The notes under the pieces were generated by a model. That model had not been told where the DNA came from. It ran no database searches and worked only from the letters and a program-made list of their open reading frames with translations. DNA of 28,789 bases. Source: JAKAWM01 sp049966695 (GTDB lineage: Bacteria; Actinomycetota; Acidimicrobiia; Acidimicrobiales; Palsa-688). Below are positions 22,143 through 28,789 of this stretch, piece by piece. The stretch spans positions 1-28,789 of the forward strand of contig JBMFUG010000024.1 of assembly GCA_049966695.1 (NCBI GenBank). The letters are read 5' to 3'. The first letter of the stretch is position 1. The number at the start of each line of letters is the position of its first letter. Made by a program: the position numbers and the translations under genes.

Positions 22143-22967
22143 TTGAGCGGTCCAAGCGAGGAGGCTTCTAGCCCCGCTTCTAGCCCTAATGAGGCGCCTA
22201 GCCCCAATGGGAGGGCCGCTGTCGTTGAGCGCGCTGCGCTGTCCGGCAGCAACAGGGCCGCTACGGCAGCTGTGGGATCTCAGCCAAGCCGTCGTCAGGT
22301 GCTTTGGTACAAGTTCGCCCGAGCAGTGCTTTTCGGGCTGAGCTGGCTCGTATGGAGGATGAGCTTTTACGGGCAGGAGCACCTGCCCCAGACCACGCCC
22401 TACGTCATAGCCCCCGTTCACCGTTCTTATCTCGATACGTTTTTCGCTGCGTTCGTGGTCCGACGGCGGGTGCGTTTCATGGGCAAGGAGGAGATGTGGG
22501 CGAAGCCCTGGGCGTCCCGGCTCCTCAGCTCGCTTGGCGCGTTCCCAGTCCGGCTGCAAGGCCAAAGCGGCACCGACTTGAGACGAGGCACGCCTGACCG
22601 TGAGGCGCTACGCAATTGCCTGAGAGCGCTCTCGGCAGGCGAGCCAGTTGTGATGTTCCCCGAAGGCACCCGGCGTTCGGGCCCAGTCGTTGAGCCGTTG
22701 CTCGGTGGCACGGCGTTCGTGGCGTTGCGGGCAAACGTCCCTATAGTGCCGGTCGGCATCGGCGGGAGCGAGCGCGCCATGCCCCGCGGCAGCAAGTTGC
22801 TGCGGCCTGGCAGGATAGCGGTCGTTGTGGGAAAGCCGCTCTGGCCTCCAGTGCGGCCCCATGGCGCCCCTGTGCTCCGCCAAGACGTCGACGAGATGAC
22901 TGCCAAGTTGCGGGTGGACCTACAGAGGGTTTTCGACGAAGCCAGAAGGCTGGCGGGGGAGCCATAG
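22143..22967 (+). CDS. plsC: 1-acyl-sn-glycerol-3-phosphate acyltransferase (PlsC family)
   Basis: A membrane-associated acyltransferase that makes phosphatidic acid from lysophosphatidic acid. The 274-residue protein has a Ser/Pro/Ala-rich N-terminal segment (about 1-50), a hydrophobic helix (about 58-72, ARAVLFGLSWLVWRM), then acyltransferase motifs I (HRSYLD), II (GAFPVRL), III (FPEGTR) and IV (VPIVPVGIGG). The start is TTG 22143 after a GGGAGGTAGG site. It closes the rluB-aroH-tyrA-aroA-cmk operon; a plsC gene after cmk is frequent in actinobacteria. Confidence 0.88.
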   Translation: MSGPSEEASSPASSPNEAPSPNGRAAVVERAALSGSNRAATAAVGSQPSRRQVLWYKFARAVLFGLSWLVWRMSFYGQEHLPQTTPYVIAPVHRSYLDTFFAAFVVRRRVRFMGKEEMWAKPWASRLLSSLGAFPVRLQGQSGTDLRRGTPDREALRNCLRALSAGEPVVMFPEGTRRSGPVVEPLLGGTAFVALRANVPIVPVGIGGSERAMPRGSKLLRPGRIAVVVGKPLWPPVRPHGAPVLRQDVDEMTAKLRVDLQRVFDEARRLAGEP

Positions 22968-23006
22968 CGCCTTTTGGTGCTCGCCTGTGGGCCCTCTCGG
23001 CCGTTA

Positions 23007-23033
23007 CCTGGCCCGCTGGGCATGCGGGGCAGG
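23007..23033 (+). terminator. Candidate terminator hairpin after plsC
   Basis: CCTG-G-CCCGC at 23007-23016 pairs with GCGGG-G-CAGG at 23024-23033 around a 7-base loop, with one G/G mismatch. It is 40 bases after the plsC stop, the end of a six-gene operon. No T-run follows. Confidence 0.4.
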
Positions 23034-23092
23034 CAACAAACACTGCTCTTCTGGGCCCGTTTAGAGGCTTGGGTTCTTGGCATAAGAAAAAC

Positions 23093-23227
23093 ATGACAAA
23101 GGGCTCTGGCATCAGCGACTACGGCCTCTGGAAAATGGTAGAAGAGCTCGGCAGCCGTTCCGGAGGCATAGAGGGCCCGGGCTCAGGCATACTGGCCTCT
23201 ACAGAAAGAGGTGATGATGATGACTGA
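23093..23227 (+). CDS. Possible 44-residue small protein overlapping the gltA start
   Basis: An ATG frame of 44 codons begins MTKGSGISDYGLWKMVEELG and ends in four aspartates, encoded by the same GATGATGATGAC run that holds the gltA start codons; its TGA is at 23225-23227. It has no ribosome site, but CATAAG six bases upstream of the ATG resembles a -10 box at leaderless spacing. It could be a leader peptide that couples translation to gltA, or chance. I recognise no family. The 22968-23216 gap otherwise holds only the hairpin at 23007-23033. Confidence 0.25.
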   Translation: MTKGSGISDYGLWKMVEELGSRSGGIEGPGSGILASTERGDDDD

Positions 23228-24527
23228 CAACCCGGAGGGCTTGCTCCAAGTCACCGACACCAGGACAGGGCGTAGCTACGAGCTAGCGATCCACGATGGC
23301 GCCGTTCGCGCGGCGGACCTGCGCCAGGTCAAGGTCTCCGACGATGACTTCGGCCTCCTGTCCTATGACCCTGCCTTCATGAACACGGCCAGTTGCCGCT
23401 CCGCGATCACTTTCATCGACGGGGACAAGGGCATCTTGCGTTACCGTGGCTACCCGATCGAGGAGCTAGCCGAAAAGGTGCCGTTCCTCCAGGTCGCCTA
23501 CCTGTTGCTCAACGGGGACCTGCCGGACAAAGCTGAGGTTGACGAGTGGGCCGAGGAGGTGACCGGTCACACCTTCGTCCACGAGAACTTGAAGAAGTTC
23601 ATCGACAGCTTCCACCACGACGCTCACCCGATGGGTGTCCTTGTCAGCGCCGTCGCCGCCCTTTCCACCTTCTACCCCGAGTCCAAAGAGATAACAAACG
23701 CGGAGCTCCGGCACCGTCAAGTGGTGCGGATGATCGCCAAGATGCCGACCCTGGCGGCCTTGGCCTACCGCCATGCCAAGGGGTTGCCGTACGTTTACCC
23801 CGACGACGACCTTTCCTATACGGGGAACTTCTTGAACATGATGTTCAAGATGGCCGAGCTTAAGTACCGGCCCGACCCGGTTTTGGAGCACGCACTCGAC
23901 GTACTTTTCATACTGCACGCTGACCACGAGCAAAACTGCTCTGCCAATGTGATGCGCGCGGTGGGCAGCGCTCACTCTGACCCCTACGTGGCGACTGCTG
24001 CAGCAGCGGCTGCTCTTTACGGCCCGTTGCACGGGGGTGCGAACGAGCAGGTCCTGCGCATGCTCAACGAGATAGGCACCAAGGAGCGAGTGCCCGAGTA
24101 CGTCGAGCGGGTGAAGCACGGAGAGTTCCGCTTGATGGGTTTCGGTCACCGTGTCTACAAGAACTTCGACCCGAGGGCGAGGATCATCAAGCAAATTGCG
24201 GACGAGGTTTTTGAGGTCACCGGTCGCAACCGATTGCTTGACGTCGCGCTCGAGCTCGAGAAAGTGGCGCTAGCTGACGAGTACTTCATTACCCACAAGC
24301 TCTACCCCAATGTGGACTTCTATTCGGGCATCATCTACCAGGCCATGGGCTTCCCGGTCGAGATGTTCCCAGTCCTGTTCGCCATCGGGCGCACTCCTGG
24401 CTGGATGGCCCAATGGTCAGAGGGGATCCTTGACACGGAGCAAAAGATCTCACGGCCTCGTCAGCTGTACGTCGGCCACGCCTTGCGCCACCTGAGCCAC
24501 GACAACGCTCCCGGAGGGACGAAATGA
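23217..24527 (+). CDS. gltA: Citrate synthase
   Basis: It condenses oxaloacetate and acetyl-CoA into citrate, the entry step of the TCA cycle. The protein is about 436 residues, the length of type II (hexameric, GltA) enzymes. It shows ITFIDGDKGILRYRGYPIEEL, the substrate-binding FHHDAHPMGVLVS region, HADHEQNCS, the catalytic histidines in LYGPLHGGANEQ and MGFGHRVYKNFDPRA, and the catalytic aspartate in NVDFYSGI. Four consecutive start codons, GTG ATG ATG ATG (23211-23222), follow AAAGAGGTGAT, which nearly matches the full anti-16S complement. ATG 23217 or 23220 has the best spacing. It overlaps mdh by ATGA. Confidence 0.96.
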   Translation: MMTDNPEGLLQVTDTRTGRSYELAIHDGAVRAADLRQVKVSDDDFGLLSYDPAFMNTASCRSAITFIDGDKGILRYRGYPIEELAEKVPFLQVAYLLLNGDLPDKAEVDEWAEEVTGHTFVHENLKKFIDSFHHDAHPMGVLVSAVAALSTFYPESKEITNAELRHRQVVRMIAKMPTLAALAYRHAKGLPYVYPDDDLSYTGNFLNMMFKMAELKYRPDPVLEHALDVLFILHADHEQNCSANVMRAVGSAHSDPYVATAAAAAALYGPLHGGANEQVLRMLNEIGTKERVPEYVERVKHGEFRLMGFGHRVYKNFDPRARIIKQIADEVFEVTGRNRLLDVALELEKVALADEYFITHKLYPNVDFYSGIIYQAMGFPVEMFPVLFAIGRTPGWMAQWSEGILDTEQKISRPRQLYVGHALRHLSHDNAPGGTK

Positions 24528-25522
24528 CTACACCAGCCAAGGCTCCCGTCCACGTGACCGTGACCGGCGCTGCTGGCCAAATAGGCTACAACTTGGTCTT
24601 TCGCATAGGTTCCGGTGAACTTTTAGGCCATGACCAGCCGGTAGTGCTCCGGCTCCTTGAGATCGAGCCGGCGATGCGCGCCCTAGAGGGTGTGGTGATG
24701 GAGCTGGACGACTGCGCCTTCCCTCTCCTAGCCGGGATAGAGATGACGTCGGACCTGAAAACGGCGTTCGACGGGACGTCTTGGGCGTTGCTGGTCGGGT
24801 CTGTGCCCAGGAAAGCCGGGATGGAGCGCAAGGACCTGTTGTCTGTGAACGGCGGCATTTTTGGGCCCCAAGGCAGGGCCATTGCCGCTCATGCGGCTAG
24901 TGACGTACGAGTGTTCGTCGTGGGCAACCCTTGCAACACCAACTGCCTGATCGCCCGTTCCAATGCGCGCGACGTGCCGGATGACCGGTGGTTTTCCATG
25001 ACGAGGCTTGACCAGAACAGGGCCATGACGACACTGGCTGCAAAGGCCGGCGTGCCGGTGTCTTCTGTCTCGCGCGTCGCCGTGTGGGGCAACCACTCCT
25101 CTACCCAGTTCCCTGACTTTGAAAATGCCATGATCGGAGGGCAGCCTGCTCCGTCCGTTATAGCTGACGAAGAGTGGTTGCAGGGCACTTTCTTGACCCA
25201 TGTCCAGCAAAGGGGAGCAAAGGTCATCGAGGCGCGGGGCGCGTCTTCGGCTGCTTCTGCTGCCAACGCGATCATCGACTCGGTGCACAGCATCATCAAC
25301 CCCACTCCAGACGGCGACTGTGTGTCGCTGTCCGTCGTGTCTCATGGGGAGTACGGGAGGCCCGAGGGCCTGGTCTTCGGGTACCCTGTCATCTCCGACG
25401 GGACCAGCTGGCACGTAGCTGAAGGCTTTCACCACAGCAGCTTTGCCGAGCAGCGTATCGCTGCTACGACCGAAGAGCTCCTAGCCGAGCGAGCGGCGGT
25501 GGCGGACCTGTTGGGCAACTGA
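24524..25522 (+). CDS. mdh: Malate dehydrogenase
   Basis: It oxidises malate to oxaloacetate with NAD, supplying the substrate of the citrate synthase encoded just upstream. The 332-residue protein shows the nucleotide-binding TGAAGQIGYNLVFRI, the malate-dehydrogenase block SVPRKAGMERKDLL, GNPCNTNCLIA, TRLDQNRAM and the catalytic histidine in VWGNHSSTQFPDF. The sequence is of the cytosolic-type MDH (group 2) found in actinobacteria. The GNPANTN motif reads GNPCNTN, a tolerated change. The ATG overlaps the gltA stop, so the pair is translationally coupled. Confidence 0.96.
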   Translation: MTTPAKAPVHVTVTGAAGQIGYNLVFRIGSGELLGHDQPVVLRLLEIEPAMRALEGVVMELDDCAFPLLAGIEMTSDLKTAFDGTSWALLVGSVPRKAGMERKDLLSVNGGIFGPQGRAIAAHAASDVRVFVVGNPCNTNCLIARSNARDVPDDRWFSMTRLDQNRAMTTLAAKAGVPVSSVSRVAVWGNHSSTQFPDFENAMIGGQPAPSVIADEEWLQGTFLTHVQQRGAKVIEARGASSAASAANAIIDSVHSIINPTPDGDCVSLSVVSHGEYGRPEGLVFGYPVISDGTSWHVAEGFHHSSFAEQRIAATTEELLAERAAVADLLGN

Positions 25523-25530
25523 CGCTGGCT

Positions 25531-25570
25531 GTGCTGCGACCTCCGGCAGAACTGCCGGGGGTCGCAGCAC
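25531..25570. terminator. Strong hairpin between convergent mdh and oxidase-like gene
   Basis: GTGCTGCGACC (25531-25541) pairs perfectly with GGTCGCAGCAC (25560-25570). Inside, a T/G wobble and CCGGCA/TGCCGG extend the stem to 18 pairs around the tetraloop GAAC. It starts 9 bases after the mdh stop and is nearly symmetric, so it should form on both transcripts. No T-run follows on the plus strand. Confidence 0.75.
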
Positions 25571-25635
25571 ATAGGTGTGGGCGGGCAGTAGCTACCGCAC
25601 GCTATTGCACAATTGCGTGGGCAGCGCCCTGGGGC

Positions 25636-27183
25636 TCAGGTGCGGGCGGGCTCAGGTGCGGGCGAGACCGCCACTTCCTCGTCTTCGTCACCGGTAAGGC
25701 GCGGGGCGAAGAGCGACACTATCGCCCCGATGATGATCAGGCCCTGGCCAATCGCGTAGAGGACCTCGCCGGCATCGCCAGAACCCCAGTTGGCACTGTG
25801 ACCAGGTACTGCGAAGACCCATATGCCCATGCCCGTAAGCGTCACGAGCATGCCAGCCATGGTGACCAAGCCCATAATCTTGCGTACGGACAGGCCACGG
25901 GCCGACGCGGTCGACGTCAGCTCTACTGCCAGCAAGAAGACGGCGATGACCGGGAGCGAGCCGAAAACGAAGAGGAGGTGGCTGCGAGTAAAGACCTGGT
26001 CCTTCACCACATCTGGCCCGCTCGTGGCGAACCCGAAGGAGGTCTCGTGGAACTCAATGTAGTAGCCGTAGAAGTACATGGCCGCTGCCGCGCTCAGGTA
26101 GGTGAGGTAAGTGCCAGCCCGGACCGGGTTGACCATGCGCAGGGCACGCCCAGTGCTCGAGGCGGCCCGCACGAAAAGCCCGCGCAGCTCGGGCAGCATA
26201 GCGCCTGCCAGGATAAGCGCGCCCAGACCCATAAGCCCGGTGAAGGTGTCGTCCATTGCCAAGCCGTTGGCCCCGCCTGCGCCGAAGGGGAACCAGGTCG
26301 GGATCACGAAGGTGCCCATGGCGGACACGGCGTAAATGCCCGAGTACAGGGCGATGCCGCCCAGCATCACGCCCACCCCGGCCCGGGCCAGCTGGGCCCG
26401 GGCCCCGGCCATCTTCGAGTACCCGAAAGCCTCTGCAGCTAGCAAGACGATAGCGGCCATGAAGCTCGGGAGCATCCCATGAGAGTGCGACGTGATGATG
26501 TTGCCCATGAGCGCAGAGTTGGACTCGTGCTGCCAGCCCGCCCAAAAGCTCCAGCTGATGCCTACTTGGCTGGCAGCAGCGACAATGCCCAAAACGACCC
26601 AGGTGAGGACCGATACGCCGGTTATGACATAGGCCCAGGTGATCTCAGCTTTTCTGGGCGAAAGCACGTAGCGCTTTTCGGGCACCAGGGCACGCGTAGC
26701 GGCGACCCACGCCAGGTCGACGACGAAGAGCGCCGTCACGCCGAACAGCTCCAAGGTGGCGGGCATGATGATCCAGTAACCGAAGGCGACGAGCGATGAG
26801 ACGTGGTGCTGCGTGCCGTAGCCGAGCACCAAGAAGCCGACCCCTTCGAACATGGCGACCAGCGCGCTGTGGGTTACCAGGTACTTGACCCAGTTGTGGA
26901 GCACGAAAACCCGCGTCGAGATGATCAGTAAGAGCAGAGCAGCCGGCAACATCAAGGCATGGTAGAACCACACCTGCGCGGTGGTGAAGTCCCCGTCGTT
27001 GCTGGCCGTGAGCCACGGCACCGTGATAAAGGAAAGCACCGCTACGAGCACGATCCAGGACATAAGGAGCCGGATCATGGTGGTGGTGAAGTCCGTGCCG
27101 GGGCGCAGGCCGCGGTCGTCGGGCCAGTTGCTGTTGCCCTGCCCGCCAGCTGTAGCCTCGACCTCTTGAGCTTGTACTGCCAT
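25636..27183 (-). CDS. Twelve-helix heme-copper-oxidase-subunit-I-like membrane protein, uncharacterised
   Basis: A 515-residue polytopic membrane protein with about twelve hydrophobic helices (near 36-58, 74-95, 107-123, 131-163, 180-206, 234-254, 268-298, 315-332, 357-378, 402-422, 435-460 and 473-493), the count of oxidase subunit I. Histidines begin several helices: H75 (FYHALMLP), H105 (THSALVAMFEG), H233 and H235 (TSHSHGMLPS) and H402 (TRSHLLFVFG). H75 sits where the low-spin heme ligand of helix 2 would be. However, I do not find the CuB H-x3-[YH]-H or the helix 7 HH dyad, so normal oxygen reduction is doubtful. The start has AGGAGG 8 bases upstream. It lies after ctaB on the same strand, which supports heme use. 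No subunit II is visible. Confidence 0.6.
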   Translation of the reverse strand: MAVQAQEVEATAGGQGNSNWPDDRGLRPGTDFTTTMIRLLMSWIVLVAVLSFITVPWLTASNDGDFTTAQVWFYHALMLPAALLLLIISTRVFVLHNWVKYLVTHSALVAMFEGVGFLVLGYGTQHHVSSLVAFGYWIIMPATLELFGVTALFVVDLAWVAATRALVPEKRYVLSPRKAEITWAYVITGVSVLTWVVLGIVAAASQVGISWSFWAGWQHESNSALMGNIITSHSHGMLPSFMAAIVLLAAEAFGYSKMAGARAQLARAGVGVMLGGIALYSGIYAVSAMGTFVIPTWFPFGAGGANGLAMDDTFTGLMGLGALILAGAMLPELRGLFVRAASSTGRALRMVNPVRAGTYLTYLSAAAAMYFYGYYIEFHETSFGFATSGPDVVKDQVFTRSHLLFVFGSLPVIAVFLLAVELTSTASARGLSVRKIMGLVTMAGMLVTLTGMGIWVFAVPGHSANWGSGDAGEVLYAIGQGLIIIGAIVSLFAPRLTGDEDEEVAVSPAPEPART

Positions 27184-27209
27184 TAGTCATTCCTCCTGTG
27201 TCGGTTGGT

Positions 27210-27251
27210 AAAAAGCCAGGCCGCCTCGGAGCAGGCTCGCTCGCTGGCGGC
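27210..27251 (-). terminator. Candidate attenuator/terminator between ctaB and the oxidase-like gene
   Basis: Read on the minus strand, GCCGCC (27251-27246) pairs with GGCGGC (27225-27220), with an inner GAGC/GCTC stem. Alternatively GCCAG (27248-27244) pairs with CTGGC (27219-27215), which directly abuts T5 (27214-27210). The second form is a classical intrinsic-terminator layout. It lies in the 98-bp gap and 17 bases before the ribosome site of the downstream gene, so it may reduce read-through from ctaB. Whether it terminates is untested. Confidence 0.4.
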
Positions 27252-27281
27252 GCTGGGTGAAAGAACTGACCTGCTTAGCGC

Positions 27282-28202
27282 TCAAAGGACGCAACCGATC
27301 ACCGCTCCTAAGACGAGGACGAGATAGGCGGTGATGGCGTGGACCAACCACCGGGCCGCTGTGCCGCGCCTAGGGGCAAGGGTGGCAGCGGCTGTGACGG
27401 CAAGAGAGGCGGCAGCCACGGGCAGCGCTGCCCACCGAGCAGGCGCTGTGGCTATCTCCAAGAACGCTCCGGTTGCCATCGCTCCCATGGCCAGGCCGGA
27501 CACCCCAAGCGCGACCATGAGCCACCCACTTGGCCACACCAGAGGCGCCATAGGTACCCGCGCTACGGCGTAGTCATCGCGATAGCGCAGGGCGATCACC
27601 CATATATGCACGTAGATCCATACCCCGACCATCCCGCCAAGCAGCCACGAAGCAGCCGAGATAGGCACTGCGACAGCGGCGTACCCGGCCCACAGCGTGA
27701 GCGGCGCGACCATCGAGCCCAGCACGACGCTCCATGGCGTGGCCCGCTTGGTCAGCGCACTGTAGATAACGACGTTGTTCGCCAGGCCAAGGCCGAGGAA
27801 CAACAGCGGCAGAGGCCCGAGAGCAACTGCTATGGCTAATCCGCCCATGCACAGTGCTGCAGCTAGGGCCACCGCCTCGCGCAGGGACACCTCGCCTGTT
27901 ACCAATGGCCGCCTGGCGGTGCGGGGCATGAGGGCGTCCATGTCGCGGTCCAAGATGTTGGTCCAGCACTCGGCTCCGGCGCTGAGCAGGAGCACGGCAC
28001 TGGCGACGGCGAGGACGGTCAGCACCGGTGCGCCGCCCTCACGTCGTGCCCCTGCTACGAGGCTGCCGGCCACCCCTACCAGGGCGAACGTGACGTCAAT
28101 GTGAGGTTTTACAAAGGCGAGCAAAGAGCGCAAGTGCGAGCGCCTCCTGGCCCTCGGCACCGCCCCTTCGAGCAGTGCCCCGCTTGATATAGGCGTGCTC
28201 AC
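27282..28202 (-). CDS. ctaB: UbiA-family prenyltransferase, protoheme IX farnesyltransferase-like (heme O synthase)
   Basis: Heme O synthase attaches a farnesyl group to heme B, the first step to the hemes of terminal oxidases. The 306-residue membrane protein has the first Asp-rich motif as WTNILDRDMDALMPRTARRPL read in part (N82, D85, D89), the second region YSALTKRATPWSVVLGSM, and RYRDDYAVARVPMAPLV, closely resembling the DDYxxAGVPMLP block of CyoE/CtaB. About eight hydrophobic helices follow. GTG 28202 is chosen because it lies 11 bases after a strong -10 box; the open frame reaches 28307 but that part overlaps the promoter. No ribosome site is needed if the message is nearly leaderless. 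Another UbiA specificity cannot be excluded. Confidence 0.78.
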   Translation of the reverse strand: MSTPISSGALLEGAVPRARRRSHLRSLLAFVKPHIDVTFALVGVAGSLVAGARREGGAPVLTVLAVASAVLLLSAGAECWTNILDRDMDALMPRTARRPLVTGEVSLREAVALAAALCMGGLAIAVALGPLPLLFLGLGLANNVVIYSALTKRATPWSVVLGSMVAPLTLWAGYAAVAVPISAASWLLGGMVGVWIYVHIWVIALRYRDDYAVARVPMAPLVWPSGWLMVALGVSGLAMGAMATGAFLEIATAPARWAALPVAAASLAVTAAATLAPRRGTAARWLVHAITAYLVLVLGAVIGCVL

Positions 28203-28211
28203 GGTCTCGCT

Positions 28212-28233
28212 CCAATATAAACCCAATATAAAC
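28212..28233 (-). repeat. Tandem 11-bp repeat carrying a duplicated -10 box
   Basis: CCAATATAAAC occurs twice without a gap (28212-28222 and 28223-28233). On the minus strand each copy supplies a TATATT hexamer just upstream of ctaB. The duplication is exact. Confidence 0.9.
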
Positions 28234-28242
28234 CTGTGCCAA
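28214..28242 (-). promoter_or_regulatory. Sigma70-type promoter of ctaB
   Basis: On the minus strand TTGGCA (28242-28237) is followed after exactly 17 bases by TATATT (28219-28214); each matches the consensus at five of six positions. Transcription would start near 28207, leaving only about five bases before the GTG at 28202. This is the clearest promoter in the window. The rest of the 28203-28527 gap shows only an 8-bp stem at 28370-28377/28399-28406, which may end the lipase transcript, and no gene I can support. Confidence 0.7.
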
Positions 28243-28369
28243 CTGTGCCCTATGCACGCTGGGCCACTATGCGGAGTTCCCAATTTGGATTGTCGCGGCT
28301 TGCTCATGCTTCGGCCAAGGGCACAAGGTCACATGGCATTAGGGCGCTGGCCCCCTTTGGCTCTCACAA

Positions 28370-28406
28370 CTGGACGGTACCTGTCGAAATGCCTTGAGCC
28401 GTCCAG
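28370..28406 (-). terminator. Possible 3' hairpin of the lipase transcript
   Basis: CTGGACGG at 28370-28377 pairs with CCGTCCAG at 28399-28406 around a 21-base loop. It lies about 120 bases beyond the lipase stop on the minus strand. The long loop and missing T-run make this weak. Confidence 0.25.
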
Positions 28407-28527
28407 GGTCGTGGGCCGGTCGCGCTCACAGCCTAAGAAGAACGAGTGGTTAGGTTATACCAAGGCTTGAGGATGTGCTCACCTAGCTCCTCTGCGCCCC
28501 CAGTGGGCGACGGGCAGCGGGGCCGCG

Positions 28528-28789
28528 TTACCCGAGGGGCGCCAGAGATCCCCCGGTGCCGATCGAGCTGCAATTGTTGGTCGGGGGCAAGCCAAAGAAG
28601 ACCGTTGTAAGGAAGCTCAAGGCACCGGCCACGAAGGGCGCCACCGCTTGGTCGTGGTCGAGGCCATTGTACTCCTGGAAGTCGACGGAGGTCCCGCGCT
28701 CGCAGTAAGTGCGGGCGAGCGCCTCTACGTCGTTGAAGACCATGACCCCGTCACCTGTCCCATCGGAGTTGCCCTCTCCGATGAAAAGC
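28528..28789 (-). CDS. Secretory lipase, C-terminal part (5' end outside window)
   Basis: The frame runs off the window end; about 87 codons remain. The visible part reads LFIGEGNSDGTGDGVMVF, ALARTYCERGTSVDFQEYNGLDH, AVAPFVAGALSFLTTVFFG and NNCSSIGTGGSLAPLG. This resembles the C-terminus of the secretory lipase (LIP) family of alpha/beta hydrolases: an acidic residue in the GxxDxxV region, a cysteine in the xYC segment, the catalytic histidine in GLDH and a final NCxSI peptide. Full-length members are exported by a signal peptide, which would lie outside the window. The ATG at 28743 is internal to this pattern and is not the start. Confidence 0.7.
   Translation of the reverse strand, partial: LFIGEGNSDGTGDGVMVFNDVEALARTYCERGTSVDFQEYNGLDHDQAVAPFVAGALSFLTTVFFGLPPTNNCSSIGTGGSLAPLG

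Noticed and set aside
25531..26442. Open frame of 303 residues opposite the oxidase-like gene
   Set aside because: It begins in the terminator hairpin and encodes His/Arg/Gly-rich sequence without domain features; the minus-strand protein has clear helices and a good ribosome site.
28195..28470. Plus-strand open frame of 91 residues with several cysteines in the ctaB upstream gap
   Set aside because: It starts inside ctaB, reads through the ctaB promoter repeat, has no ribosome site and shows no family resemblance.
1..28789. Search for tRNA, rRNA, CRISPR repeats, insertion sequences, phage attachment sites or a replication origin
   Set aside because: No cloverleaf-like sequence, regularly spaced repeat, transposase, integrase or DnaA-box cluster was seen by reading; the gaps between genes are short and explained by leaders, promoters and hairpins.

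Overview
This is a gene-dense, high-GC chromosomal segment of housekeeping genes from an actinobacterium. The evidence is the dcw-type order ftsZ-yfiH-yggS-sepF-yggT-divIVA, a DUF1844 gene beside infC-rpmI-rplT, an AroH-class chorismate mutase next to tyrA and aroA, frequent GTG and TTG starts, and several starts placed for leaderless transcription. The gene mix (no mycobacterial or streptomycete signature genes, a secretory-lipase end, a heme-copper-oxidase-like protein beside a heme O synthase) would suit a deep lineage such as Acidimicrobiia. That placement is inference. I see no mobile element, CRISPR array, rRNA, tRNA, phage gene or defence system.

Layout. 1-6612 (+): the ftsZ 3' end, yfiH, yggS, sepF, yggT, divIVA, a DksA/TraR zinc-finger protein, lspA and an RluD-type pseudouridine synthase, covering division, polar growth and envelope. 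6674-8879: an Rrf2 regulator (-) divergent from a type I phosphodiesterase-like protein (+), which converges on a DUF1844 gene (-). 8880-9200: a structured intergenic leader. 9201-16070 (+): infC, rpmI, rplT, an SpoU rRNA methyltransferase, a small soluble histidine kinase, pheS and pheT, with a 10-N assembly gap inside pheT. 16198-16792: two small uncharacterised genes. 16811-17542 (-): a PadR regulator with a perfect 16-bp palindrome upstream. 17806-22967 (+): an operon of rsuA/rluB-type synthase, aroH, tyrA, aroA, cmk and plsC. 23217-25522 (+): gltA-mdh, two adjacent TCA-cycle steps that overlap by ATGA. 25636-28202 (-): ctaB/cyoE and a 12-helix heme-copper-oxidase-like protein. 28528-28789 (-): the 3' end of a secretory lipase.

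The most informative points are: an infC that appears to start at AUA, the non-canonical initiation codon type known for autoregulated IF3; a structured RNA leader and overlapping divergent -10 boxes in front of it; an oxidase-like 12-TM protein without the canonical histidine pattern; a duplicated -10 box in front of ctaB; a possible small ORF overlapping the gltA start; and a PheS with a 30-residue insert inside its four-cysteine motif. None amounts to a demonstrated new system. The oxidase-like/ctaB pair is the best candidate for undescribed biochemistry.
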